Source: Onthophagus taurus
Taxonomy: Eukaryota; Arthropoda; Insecta; Coleoptera; Scarabaeidae
Assembly (NCBI RefSeq): GCF_036711975.1
Contig: NC_091976.1
Span: 19,716,001 to 19,780,000, forward strand
DNA: 64,000 nt
Direction of reading: 5' to 3'
Both the position numbers and the translations under genes were made by a program. The notes under the pieces were generated by a model, which saw nothing but the letters and a program-made list of their open reading frames with translations, had not been told where the DNA came from and searched no databases. This document shows, piece by piece, positions 1 to 11,419 of this stretch. Position 1 is the first letter of the stretch; every line of letters starts with the position of its first letter.

Positions 1-3000
1 ATTCGCGACGAATTGTATCGGTTGGGAGGCCATACATATCTACTTCAACATAAGTTCCAACCTAAAATAAGTTTATATAAGGATGTGTCCAAATATTGTG
101 CAGCAACATAATTCTACCAAATTTGGACATACAGTAAAACCTCGATATAACGGACAAAGTATTTTTAAGACATACTATTAATATCATCTATTTGATACAT
201 CACTATATTTAAATATAAATGTTAGCGTTGTTGTGGTCGATCCGAGATTTCATTCGTTCTTCCTGATTTTGGGCAGACCATAGAGTTTGGGACACCTGCT
301 TGATTTTTCCAGAGGGATTAAAATTTTTTTTATTTATATATTTAATGCATACAGTTGAGCACGGAAACGGGACGAACCCAAGGCTCCGTGCCTCAAAGAT
401 AATAACAGAGAAAGTACATCAAAATATATAGAATTTACTTACATAAACTAATTATTATGATCAGCTTTACACGCCGCAATTATCAAACGTTTAAACACGC
501 TTAGTCAGTCGCAAAAGACATCAACCCCCGCACCACGAAGTAAATGGTCGCATATGCGCGCCATTCTCAACATGGGAGAGTTCTCAAGAAGGCTAGGAGA
601 ATCAAAACAACCATTGATAATTTTATGGAATGTTAAAGCATAAGAAGTTAAAGGGGTCACAGGCTGATACGTAATCAATGTAAGCGATGTTGCTTTTAAA
701 ACATAAATACTTTCAAATTTCCTTTGAATGCTTTCAAATCTGGATATATATGTTTGATATTGGGGATTCCAAACGGAGCTGCAGAAGCTTAAAACGCTAT
801 GCACATACGCAAAATACAATGTTCTTATAGCATAAATATTTGTAAAATTTTGCGTGATTCTCATAACGAAGCCAAACATGTGCCAAGCCTTAGCAACAGC
901 TCCATCAACTTGGCCCCACAATCCCTGACCTGAGTCACTCTAGGTATGGTATGGGCGTGCGTCATCACTCTTCCTGACGGAGATCTGGCAATTCCTGGTC
1001 CAGACATACTTATACGATTTTTCTTTGGCGACACTTTACCAAAAAGGATTTTGTTAGCTGGCGTTAAATGTTTATTAATAAAGCAACAATCAGTAACACC
1101 CTGGATCGACAGTCCCAGTGAGGACCCAGCAACCGATTTCGTCTTTAATTTCGCAGCAGCAAGAAATTTATCACGCACAAGACGACTGCAGAAACGCACA
1201 TCAACAGCCTTTGGAGCACTTCGACGACCCTTCGACCCATGAACATTAGCGTTTAAGCCGTGAGGAAGCAGCAGCCGAAATCGGAATGTCAAGGAAGGTA
1301 CCCATAGTCTCGACCATCGCAACCAAGTTCTCACTGTCCCTCTCAGGAACTCCTCGGATCTCAAAGTTGCTGTGGCGGGAATATTACTCCCCGATAGCTC
1401 AGTAATCTGCTTCTTTAGAAAAGCATTCTCGGCATTCAGCCTATCAATCATCTTCAGCTGCTCCTGCAGGTCTATTGGAGATGCTTCTATTTTCGATTTG
1501 GTGTTTTTTTCCAGGTAAGTCGTAGGGTTTCTTGCTGCTGGTTTGTAAGCTGTGTCCTTGAGCAAGTCTGATATCTTGTTCTTTTAGTCCACTGAATCCA
1601 TAACCACTGTAGCGTTATTTGTGGCGTCCCTGGTTATTTTTAAGACGTTCTTTTTTCGACCAGAATAGTCCTGGGGGTATATATAAACCTTTGCGTAAGA
1701 CGGCTGTCAGCATCGGAAAGATTATATTCTGAAAGATTATGAACGATTTTCTGAATGTGGAGAGGTGGGTGCTTCAATTTTTTGGTGGATTCCGTTTGCA
1801 AGCCCTTGAATTTCGTTTGGAGTTTTCTGGTTTTTAGAGTTTTGTTGGATTCGCTACGCCAAAGTTTGCAGAGCTCGTATTCAGTGTCGTTAAGGTTTTT
1901 CCTCGTTTTGGTGAATTTCTTCTCTGAGAAGAGAGTTGCTGGGTCGTCTGAAGATGGCTTGAGTTTGTCGGGATCTGGTGTGGTGGGCTAGTCGGGTGAA
2001 GGTCGGCTGTAAGTCACGACATCGTTTTAGTAAAGTCAAATCGCAAAGTAAGATTTCTTTTCCCTCAGTCGTTCGAAGAGCTTGGTTTTTCTGTAGGTTT
2101 CCTCACCATAGAGGAGTATAATAATAATAAAATTTAATCCTTGGAAAATATAATGATAATGTGTTTCATCCGTTCTTCGTGTTGGTTCTCTTTGGAAAGG
2201 GACCAAGACGTTTCGCCAATATCTCACCTGGCATCTACATTGTGTTGTTGTAGTTTCCAGTCGGCAGACTTAGGCTTGTGGATTTAGTCCAGACCATAAA
2301 ATTTGGGACACCTGCTTGATTTTTCCCGAGGAATTAGGATTGCCTTGATCTCAGAGTCTATTGGAGATGCCTCTATTTTCGATTTGGTGTTTTTTTCCAG
2401 GTAAGTCGTAGGGTTTCTTGCTGCTAATGATGTACTGGTTATTTTTAAGACGTTCTAGTGCCTGGAGTTCACTTGGAACCAACTAGGGCTTGGGTATTTT
2501 GGCTAAACGTAGGATCCTGGATATCTATTCTCAGAATTTCGGCTTTTTGCTTGTCCATTGTAGTTAAGCTGGATTCGACGTTGACACTGATTTCTTCGAC
2601 CAGAATAGTCCTGGGGGTTGGGGCGTAGTTGAAACCTTTGCTTAAGACGGCTTTTTCGGCATCGAAAAGATTGTATTCTAAATTTTAGAGGTGTTTCTTA
2701 GTAGTATGTGTTATTGTGGTCTATCCGAGATTTTATCCGTTCTTCCTGTTGGTTCCCTTTGGAAAGGGGCAGACGTTTCGCCAATATCTCACCTGTCATC
2801 TTTAGTGCGTTGTCGTAGTCTGCCGCCAGGAGGAATGTTGTATATTTTTATTAACTAAAAGTAAAACTAACTAATACAGAACACAATGGGCGACAAATTT
2901 TTCATATAATGGACTTTTGGCTAAAACAGAGACTCCCTTCCCCGTATTAATCCGTTATATCGAGATTTTACTGTATGAAAGAATTTTGCGCGGCAGTTTA

Positions 3001-6000
3001 GATACATCTTTAGAAGGAAGTTAATTTTTAATAAAAATAAAAACCTTTTTGTCAGATAAAAATTGTCCAGCTATTACTCGAACTGAGCATTGTGCTGCTA
3101 TAACACCATCGACGGGACTTTCAGCGAATGGATCGAATGTACGATCAGTTCTTCTCATGAAATCTGGTTTTAAAAGATAACCACAATTTCCGTTGTATTC
3201 GAATTTGCCTTGGTTTAGTTGCATTGGTAAATCGGACGTTTGGAAGTTTAGCGAGACCATTTGACAACCGGCGTTCCAAAAAACCTTTATTTAAAAAATT
3301 ACTTTATTTCGTAGGATACATTTTTGTATTTTTACCTGTGGCATATAATTTGATGAATTTGCTCTGGTGCCGCTGGGATAAATTCTGGACATTTGCTTTT
3401 TGTTGTAATTAACGAAATCAATCGCCTGCGATTTTAAATAATTCAAACCAACCGGTTCGGAAAAACTGGACATGTTATGATGGATGTTTTTCTCTGAAAT
3501 TAATTTTGTGTAATATTAATAAATCATAAAAAGATTTATAAAAAAATCACGTTCAGCAACTTCAAAACTATTAAATTTAACTGGTTGTGCATAATTAACC
3601 ATAGAACTCAACCAAGGATGAACGTTTGTAGTAGAACCAGTATAAGGAACAGGCGGGGCGGCATCTGCTCCTTCAGTACTAGGAGCGGCTGCATCTGGAG
3701 CTGGAGTCTAAAACCCCCAGAAATTAAATTCCCATTAAAATAATTAATCAATTAATTAAACCTCAGGTGGTATGGGAACATCAGTAGGAATTGGTTTAAC
3801 TGTAGCACCAGCATCTTCTTTTTCCTCATCCTCAATAACAAATTGCCCCTGCCGAAACAATTCTAATTCTTTCTTCTCCACTTCCGGTTTAAGTCGTTTA
3901 TTTTTGATTAAAATTTTTTTTTTTAACGCATTCGGTGGAGGAAGAGGAGCCCCCGGTTCTAAAGGCCAATCTTCTAAAGGTTCTTTTAACAATAAATCTC
4001 CAAAAATCTCATCGCAATATTTAGCCAATTTATGCTGTTGCGTTTTGCAACAATGATTTTCAAACGATAAAATCACCGGATAATCGGAAGTGACGAAAGC
4101 TGTGTCTCTTATCGCGTAAATTACATCTTTAAATAAGATGTCGGTGCACATTGCCATACCGTGAGTTATTATAGGTTCTTCATCTTCGCCTTTTCCATCC
4201 CAACAATCGAGTTCAACACATCTACAACCAGCTAATAATACTTGTCTGTACATTTCCACTGAGGATTTTCCTCCAAATTGACGCCCAATTAAATAAGTGT
4301 TATGACTAGAATTTATGTAATAGGCGCATAGTGGAAGATCCATTTCCATGTAAATATCTAAACGGTCGAGAAAAACAGGAGCGTTTTCGTCGGACATTAA
4401 ATATCGGATTAATCCATCTTTGGTTAATCTTTTAGCCTCTTTGGCAGCTTCATCTTGCTCGTAAGTTTCGATAATTTCAATCGCTCTTTTTTCATCGTAT
4501 AAAGGATATAAGATTTCGTTTAAACGAGGATCTCTTTGTTTCTCGTTTAGAAATGTTACAAACTGATCGATGTTTATAAAATCTTTTCCTTGGGCGCTAA
4601 AAATTTAACATTTAATTTAATTTAATTTTTATTGGTGACCAAAAAAAACTCACACTTCTCTAAATAACTCTTCAATATCATTTCTGGGGCAGATCTTATG
4701 GTAGAGATTGTAAAATTTATCAAATGTAAAATCATCTTTTTCAACAGCCTCGTTTTTACCACTTGGCAAATTCATTTCGGATAAACATTGATAAACTAGT
4801 TTTTCAGTTCTCCCGGATGCGAAAGTTCGAGCTATTACTTTAACAGGAATCTTTCCAGCTGGATCGACCAAGAATCGTAAACGCATCCAACTATCAAAAG
4901 ATTATCAAAATTAATTAATTCATTATAAACATACAAAAAAAATAATTGAAATTAATAGCAAGCGAACCAAAAAAGCTACTCAGTCTTATAAAAACTTACT
5001 GCTTCATAAGCTGAGTTCTAGGACAAACATTAACGATTTTATTATTATGAGTTATTGCCCTTAAACTATCTTTCCATTCCTATGAAAGCATGCAAAACAA
5101 AAAAGATTTTTAAATAAATCAGTTCAAAAACGAATTAAAGACAAAAACACCCAAACACATGCAAAAAATGTTAGAACAGCACAGAAAAAAATGTTAATGT
5201 TGTTAAATTTTTGATTAAAATAACGACTTACTGCTTCTTCAAACAAGTCATGGGGCAGAAATTATTGGCTTTGACATTGTGTGTTATTTTTCTTAAGCCT
5301 TCCAACCACACCTTTAATGAAAAGTACTTTTCTTTTAAATCAATCAATTAAAAAAATTAGTTAAAGTCATGCTGTGTTAAGTTTATTTTTAAATTAAGGA
5401 GAAACACCATTTTATTCTAAGAAGGAAATAATTAAATCATTTCATTGGTTTGAAGTAATTCTGTTATTTTTAACAACCCAATTAGTTTAATTAAGTTAAA
5501 TAGAAGTAGAAAATTGTTTGAAAATAAAAGTTTCTTAAAGGTTTTTTTTATGTCTTATACAGAGTGATTCAAAAGTAAAAATTTTTGTAATAGTGACAAA
5601 TAGTAGAGCAAAAACAAATTAAAAGATAGGAACAGTATTTTGGGGAACACACAATCAAAACAACGTTAATGATTCTTATAAGAGGAGGTTTCCTTTTTCA
5701 ATGAGACATGGTTCACAATTCACACACATCTGAATACTTGGCAAAGATATCATGTAAGAGCATCAAGAAATGCGAAAAAGACTGATAATGCTAACAATGT
5801 TGCCAAAATGCGGAAATTATTAGAAAATTGTGATAAGTTAAATGTAATAACATATGGTTGTTCAGCTCATATTTTGAATCTCCTTGCTCATGACTATCAA
5901 TTTCCAAATGTCACGGAACATGTGACTATTTTTGAAATAACCATTTAGCAAATGCTTTATACAGGACAGGATGGTCCATTTAACGTGGGACAAGCGATTA

Positions 6001-9000
6001 TCTCGAAAACGGTTAATTTTACATAAAAATGAACCAAATGACAGTTGTTCTGGTCTTCGATATTCCGGCGTTAATTGCAAGTTGTCGAGTGCTAACTTGA
6101 GGATTTACCTCAACGCTAGCTAATACCGCAATTTCCTTTTCTTCCGTAGTTACAGTTGCTCGCCGAGTTCTTTTTCTTGATCCACATTTTCAGTGTTGCA
6201 GACTTTTTCTGCCACACTTAGAGTATCCATGATTTAATGACTTAGTTTAAACGCTTTGTCTTAATGTAAAACGATGGAATGAATTCAGAATTTGTTGCCA
6301 AGCAGTTTTTATTCAAATTTAGTTTTACCTGTTACATTTTAAAAGAATTCAACCAATTAAGTCTCTGAAAGCGATATTCTGAAGTTTCAATTTACACACA
6401 CACACAGTAAAATTTTTTTATTTCTTTCTTTGAATGACCTTACTTTTATCCACAGATTCAGATTTTGCAATCAAAAACATAGGGTGCCATTTAAAAAATT
6501 GGCCGTGACCTTCATATGACCTTGAAAATAAGATCATGGTCAAAAAATGTTATCGTCATACGGTTTCCTCCTTCGCACAGAACAACTTTCATTTGGTTAA
6601 TTTTTATGCAAAATTAACCGTTTTCGAGATAATCGCTTGTCTCACGTTAAATGGACCTCTCTGTATAGAAAATCAGATGCTCCAAAGCTTATTATGCCAG
6701 CTGAAACTCGTTAGAGTAGTTTACTGTATTGCTTATAAGCTTATATTAAAGGCTGGATGTTTGAAATGTGTGAAAATAATCGAAATAAAGTTGATTGTAA
6801 TGTGTAAAGAAAAGCTATTTTAAAGCCAATTTCTGCCAACACTTGATAAGATACAAAGCAATGAATGTTCTATCGCCCATTCTGTGTATTTGTGGAATAA
6901 ACTTAAAAAAGAACTCTGAGATGTTACACGAGACGAAATTATTAGAAAAGAAGATATCGATAGGTATAACATGGCATTAGAACCAGCTCATTTTCTTTCA
7001 TACAGGGTGATTCAAAAAACCGCTGACAGTCTTCTAGAGTAGATAATACATGAAAAATTAAGATGCAAATGCCTCGTTGGCGAGATATAGAGAATCAAAG
7101 TTTCTTTAAAATTAAACATTATCTGCTATAAAAAGCACTTTTTTATAAATATTGTTTACGCCATTGCTCTCTACGCGTGTAAAGCGATCAATTATCTATG
7201 AATTGGTCTCTTACAAAACTTTGATCAAAGCAATAGTTTTTAAGAAAAACACGTTTGTAGAAAATTTGTTAATTCAATCAAAAACTGTTGCTTTAATCAA
7301 AGATTTGTAAGAGATAGATAACTGATCACTTTACACGAAAATACTGCCCGTTTGACAAAATTACCAGTGGAGTTGAAAATATTTTTAAAAAAGGGCTTTT
7401 TATTGCAGATGTTTAATTTTAAAGAAACTTTGACTCTCTATATCTCGTTAAGGAGGCATTTGCGACCCCATGTATATTAAGACTTGTCATCTTAACTTTT
7501 GATGTATTACCTGCCCTAGAAGTATGTCAGCGGTTTTTTGAATCACCGGTTAATGAATGAGTGCTTTAAGTCTTATGAAACGTGTTTTTTATGCTATTTT
7601 TTGTAATTCGCGTTTTTATACTTTTATTCTTTTTATCTTTTATAACAAAAATAAAGTAAATTTTGGCAATGTAGGGAAATAGGTATGTAGCAGTTGGTAA
7701 CACCGGAACACTTGAAAATAGAAACTTTGAATTGACAATTAGAAACTGTCAAAACACCAAATATATTCACCTGAAGAAAATGTTTGATGTACACCCCCCA
7801 AAATAAGAGAAATTGTTCAGAGTCAATGTCCTCATCATTGTGGACCTTGTATTCGATGCTAAGAACGTGTTTAAACATCTATAGACAAAAATTGTCACAT
7901 TGACAACTAAAAAAATTAATGACCCAATGTCACCAACTTGAACAGGTTCCATAAAATATTACTAAAATCTCATTACAGCATCGGATGCTGTAAGGAGTCT
8001 CATTACAGCACCCGTTTGAGTGCTGTTATAGCTTTCATTACCGTCGCGAATTACAAAATAGTATATTAAAAAACAAGTTTCGTAAGACACGTTTGAAATG
8101 CACGAATTCAAGTTGAAAAACGAGTGGCGAAGCCACGAGTTTTTTAATGAATGAGTGCTTTAGGTCTTATGAAACGTGTTTTTTATGCTATTTTTTGTAA
8201 TTCGCGTTTTTATCCTTTTTTTTTTAACAAAAATAGAATAAATTTTGACAATGTAGATAAATAGGTATGTAGCAGTTGGTAACACTGTAACACTTGAAAA
8301 TAAAAATTTGAATTGACAATTCGAAATTGTCAAAACACAAAATGTATTCACCTGAAAAAAATGTTTCATGTACACCTCCCAAAATAAGAGAAATTGCTCA
8401 GAGTTCTATTAAAACACTTTTTCAATAAATAATAATTCTTACTTAATTTTATTAGGAATAAATTCCAATTCAAATTGTCACATTGACAACTATAGTTCGT
8501 TTTTCTTTTCTATAATACTTGCCAATGTAAATTTTTTAGGGTTTCTGTTGGTATTATCTAGGACCCTTATAAAATTTATGTTGTTTTCCTGATTTTTAGT
8601 AACATTGTCAGTAACCAAATAGTGGAGGTTAAAACACTAATAAATTTTTAGATAAATTCGATTTTAACCAAGTACATATTTATTGTAAAAACGTGCTACA
8701 TAGTAATTAAATAGAACAAAACACCTATTGTAGGTAAATAAATAGCAAATAAGCACCCCACAACATTTTTTATGCACCTTTTCTTTTTGAATAACGAAAG
8801 TCAAACGTCAGTGTGACATATTTATTTCAAAACATCGTATAACAAAACTCCCTGTTAATTTTGCCAACTTTACAACAATTTGACAGGTGTTACAGAAGAA
8901 AAATGAACTATAGAAAAATTAATGACCCAATGTCACCAACTTGAACTGGTTCCATAAAATGTTACTAAAATCTCATTATAGCACCGGTTGCGAATTATAA

Positions 9001-9890
9001 AAATTAAATTAATTGGTTTAAACCAAAAATACTGATTTAAACCAATATATAACAAAACTTAAAGTTAATTTTGCCAACTTTACAACAATTTGCCAGGTGT
9101 TACAGAAGAAAAATGAACTATAGAAAAATTAATGACCCAATGTCACCAACTTGAACTGGTTCCATAAAATGTTACTAAAATCTCATTACAGCACCGGTTC
9201 CGAATTACAAAAATTAAATTAATTGGTTTAAACCAAAAAAAATTGATTTAAACCAGTATATCTGGTTTTTTGCCAAACCTGGTTTTCAGTAATTTTCTCT
9301 TTAAACTAAAGACAAAAAGATCAAATATCTGAATATACTTTTGAATCAACCTGTATATAACACCTTTAAAATAATTAATCAAAAAGATTCTAGAAATTAA
9401 TATACATATACAATTTTTGGATTAAAGAGTAACAAATAAAAAAATTAAAATAAAATATTACCTTAGCTGTTTCAGCGTTTGGACAAACAACATGTTGATA
9501 ATTAATATTGATGTAATCCGTTCCACTACAAATCGTCAAAGATTTCTCTTCACAATCAGTTCCATGCTTACTTTGTAAAGAATTCAATATTTTCTTTTCG
9601 GTAGGAACACCACCAGCTCGAACATCGCTTACTTGACACAACTCAATAACATCTCCTTCCTTAAAAAATTACTCCAAAACAATTTAAAACCAGCTTTATT
9701 TAATTTTTTTTTAAATTACCTTTCCATCACTTTTCCAATAAATAAAAAACCCATATTCATCGACTTTAAATAAAGCGTTTTGTTCAATAACTACATTATC
9801 CTTTTCATCAGTCCATCGATCCATAACACACCCGGTTAAAAGGGGCTCAGGAACGTTAATACGCCAGTCGAATTCAAATTTTTTCGTCAT
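1..9890 (-). CDS. norpA: Phospholipase C-beta, norpA orthologue (3' end outside window)
   Basis: Hydrolyses PIP2 to IP3 and diacylglycerol downstream of Gq; in insects this is the phototransduction PLC. Exons, 5' to 3' on the minus strand: 9720-9890 (start MTKKFEFDW), 9462-9659, one of 5232-5311 or 5000-5079, 4654-4890, 3762-4596, 3551-3707, 3336-3493, 3045-3284, and 1-61 continuing left. All phases join, giving about 712 visible residues. The order is PH domain, EF-hand region, catalytic X domain (first His in [10 protein letters not shown], acidic ligands in CVELDCWDG, second His in ITHGMAMCT), a linker rich in Ala/Pro/Glu, Y domain ([13 protein letters not shown], then [14 protein letters not shown]), and the start of the C2 domain ([13 protein letters not shown] at 1-61). 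The rest of C2 and the C-terminal coiled coil lie off the window. Two donors are weak (GTGATT below 3551, GTTTTT below 3045) but frame and homology support them. Large introns at 62-3044 and 5312-9461 are full of repeats. Identity to fly norpA is from family knowledge; no alignment was run. Confidence 0.95.
505..1601 (-). pseudogene. Decayed non-LTR retrotransposon (ORF1 fused to reverse transcriptase tail)
   Basis: The minus frame at 861-1601 shows a coiled-coil start ([15 protein letters not shown]) and then a region with [20 protein letters not shown] and [14 protein letters not shown]. That pattern is typical of ORF1 proteins of insect LINEs. A frameshift lies near 1290-1330 and a stop follows the initial codons at 1601. 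At 505-921 a second frame shows the C-terminal part of a LINE reverse transcriptase ([19 protein letters not shown], then FESIQRKFE). The middle of the element, including the RT active site, is deleted. Confidence 0.7.
1471..2700. repeat. Internal direct duplication of LINE 5' sequence
   Basis: Blocks recur in the same order. The block starting TCTATTGGAGATGC is at 1471 and 2357, GACCAGAATAGTCCTGGGGG is at 1658 and 2598, and the AAACCTTTGC-TAAGACGGCT stretch is at about 1687 and 2632. A further shared block (CAGACCATA-A-TTTGGGACAC) occurs at about 274 and 2290. Offsets of about 886-940 bp show that the copies have diverged by indels. No coding potential of its own is seen. Confidence 0.7.
5000..5079 (-). 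CDS. norpA: norpA alternative PH-domain exon, second copy
   Basis: This 80-bp exon is bounded by AG at 5080-5081 and GT at 4998-4999. It encodes [20 protein letters not shown] followed by RTQLMK and joins to the common HWMRLRF of the next exon. It shares the W-x(3)-LR-x-ITHN-x(5)-CP-x-T-x-L-x-K pattern with the copy at 5232-5311 while differing at about half of its positions. Confidence 0.88.
5232..5311 (-). CDS. norpA: norpA alternative PH-domain exon, first copy
   Basis: This 80-bp exon is bounded by AG at 5312-5313 and GT at 5230-5231 (minus-strand sense). It encodes [20 protein letters not shown] followed by MTCLKK, and its last two bases CA complete a His codon with the first base of exon 4654-4890. 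It has the same length and phase as 5000-5079, so inclusion of both copies would shift the frame. The two are therefore expected to be mutually exclusive. Confidence 0.88.
5690..7000 (+). pseudogene. hAT-family transposase relic (DUF659-like), split by a MITE
   Basis: At 5720-5940 one frame reads [20 protein letters not shown] and then [20 protein letters not shown], the characteristic central part of hAT transposases of the DUF659 type. The reading resumes after the MITE (5962-6663) with [15 protein letters not shown], and again at about 6840-6920 with [20 protein letters not shown]. Frameshifts and stops occur throughout, so it is inactive. It lies in the norpA intron on the opposite strand. 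Confidence 0.7.
5962..6663. mobile_element. MITE with about 105-bp terminal inverted repeats inserted in the hAT relic
   Basis: The left end (5962 to about 6062) and the reverse complement of the right end (about 6562-6663) share GGTCCATTTAACGTG and ACAAGCGATTATCTCGAAAA and the adjoining CGGTTAATTTT. Both ends are flanked by TA (5960-5961 and 6664-6665). Removing the element with one TA rejoins the hAT frame as A-L-Y-R-K-S-D, which confirms the boundaries. No transposase is present. Confidence 0.8.
7001..7552. mobile_element. Foldback (hairpin) element
   Basis: Starts TACAGGGTGATTCAAAAAAC and ends with the inverted counterpart GTTTTTTGAATCACCGGTTA. The arms run from about 7003-7245 and 7265-7550 and pair along most of their length (for example TCAAAGTTTCTTTAAAATTA against its inverse near 7416-7436), separated by a short loop. 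Nothing coding is visible. It directly abuts the end of the hAT relic. Confidence 0.75.
7551..8404. repeat. Dispersed direct repeat, two copies of about 265 bp
   Basis: The block beginning TAATGAATGAGTGCTTTA is found at 7551-7823 and 8145-8404, with matching TTATGAAACGTGTTTTTTAT and AGGTATGTAGCAGTTGGTAA segments. The spacer holds a short palindrome, ACGAGTGGCGAAGCCACGAG, at about 8121-8140. Short ORFs inside are repeat-derived, not genes. Confidence 0.75.
8831..9250. repeat. Tandem duplication with 210-bp period
   Basis: Two adjacent copies share TTGCCAACTTTACAACAATT (8861 and 9071) and TTAATGACCCAATGTCACCA (about 8919 and 9129). Both end with a palindromic stretch around TTGGTTTAAACCAA. A third, partial copy of the GACCCAATGTCACCAACTTG block lies at 7921, tying this array to the repeats to its left. 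Confidence 0.8.
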
Positions 9891-10581
9891 CTTTGGGGTT
9901 TATCTGGAAGAAAACATGGATGTTAATTGAAGATGGTTTTTGTTGGAATGTTTTTTTGCGGTGCTTACCAATGTTTATAGAAATGGTCTATTTTAAGTCG
10001 ATTTTAAACGCGGTTTATTTCCACACGAACAACATTTTTTTTTCGTCGGAAGTTTCGGGGTTTATTTACTTGAGTTTTTTTTGTAAGTGGGAGTTAAACG
10101 TCAATACAAATTCCTAACCTCACTTTTTTCTTTGACTTATACGTAAGTGACCTTCAATACATTTTTTCGTTATCTTTTTCATTATACATAATTATTTTTA
10201 ATTTCGTTTTTTAAAACGCTAATTGTAAAGTTAAAAAGGATTTTTGCGTTGAATTATTTAAAGTAGTTTCGTATTTTAGTTTAATTGGATAGAAAATTTT
10301 GATTTTTTTGGGTTGGTAGTATTAAGCGGGAAATTTTTGAAATTTATTTCAAAATAATTTTGTATGCTCACCTATTTTTATTTATATTCCTTTTTACACG
10401 TATTTATATTGAGGTGGTTCATTTAAAACTGTGCTGAAACCTTTTAAGACACTTCTATTTAAAGGAAATCCTTAATAATCTAATTTAATTCTTTTAAATC
10501 GATACTTCGCATCAGAAAAGAACTTAAATTTATTTCGAACCACAATTAAAACTGCGTATAAATCTTAACATAACAGTGAAT
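9891..10581. other. Gap between norpA start and gene A stop
   Basis: AT-rich sequence containing the presumed 5' UTR and promoter of norpA and the 3' UTR of gene A, both on the minus strand. An AATAAA in minus-strand sense near 10527 is a plausible polyadenylation signal for gene A. I see no other gene. Confidence 0.5.
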
Positions 10582-11419
10582 TTATTCATATGCTGCCAAT
10601 AAATCTTGTTCGCCTCCTTGGGCAACTTCTTCCTCTTCTTCTTCAACTTCTTCCTCTTCAACAGTTCCAGTGGTTGCGCAAACGGATACTTTGGAAACGT
10701 TTTGTTGAAGTTCGACCGTTTTCTCGTAAGCTTGGACTTGATAATAAATATTGCTGACAAGTTTCGCGGCCCAATCGGCGATACAAATCAAAAAGATCGA
10801 ATTCTTATCGTTGCTGTCTCTTTTTGGCATATTAACTTTGTGTATATTGGCTAATATTTCCAGAATACTATCGGAAAGATCTCGTAACATCGGCGATACA
10901 ACAGCTGGTGGTTGATGTTCAAATGCGTAACGAAGTCCTCTAGTTAAACGTTTTTTAAATAACTTATAAGCTTCCTGCTTTGCTAAAGCTTTTTCTCGTT
11001 TTAATTGCTTCTCCATTGCTTTTTTACTCCGCATTTTATGAACATGTTTTCTTAATTGATTAAAATATGTTTCTGTTTCTCTATAAAATAAAAGAATTCG
11101 ATGTTAAGTGAAGAAATATGAGAGATCTTAAAAAAGAAGTACTCTGGTGTCATTGAAAATTCTTCTTGGACTTTTAGCTTGAATCTTTGCATCCTATCCG
11201 CATCCCAAACTGAATGATATTCTTTCCAAACTCCTAACATAAGCCATTTTTTTGGCCTGGATAATTCTTCTAGTCTCATGTTGCATTTTGGTTTCGGCGG
11301 CTTCTCTGCAGCCACCCCACCTTGAATTTCTTCATCGGGGAACACGATTTCTATTAAAATAAAAAAAATAAGTAATCTAATATTTGATTGATAAATTGAT
11401 CATTACCATCCTCAGCCAT
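10582..11419 (-). CDS. THEG-like repeat protein, gene A (239 aa)
   Basis: Three exons, 11407-11419 (MAED plus one base), 11143-11350 and 10582-11080, join in frame to 239 residues. Residues 30-72 form module 1 (RLEELSRPKKWLMLGVWKEY, then an amphipathic stretch ending EEFSMTPE). Residues 76-110 are basic and helical. Residues 110-187 form module 2 (PPAVVSPMLRDLSDSILEIL ... IADWAAKLVSNIY). The tail at about 205-225 is a run of Glu. This is the shortest member of a four-gene tandem family. The R-x-x-E-L-S-R-P-K core resembles THEG repeats of sperm microtubule-associated proteins, so a ciliary or testis role is an inference only. I do not recognise a named orthologue. Confidence 0.85.

Larger units (their letters stand above)
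132..2973. mobile_element. Non-autonomous pogo/Tc1-like TIR element in a norpA intron
   Basis: A 23-bp terminal inverted repeat, CAGTAAAACCTCGATATAAC plus GGA at 132-154, matches the reverse complement of 2951-2973 with one mismatch. Both ends abut TA dinucleotides (130-131 and 2974-2975), the target duplication of Tc1/mariner and pogo elements. I see no transposase inside. The interior is made of LINE-derived fragments and an internal duplication, so this looks like a passive carrier or a composite that could have been mobilised in trans. Confidence 0.65.

Noticed and set aside
946-1242. Plus-strand ORF of 98 aa
   Set aside because: Opposite the LINE ORF1 frame, which has recognisable motifs. 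The plus frame shows none.
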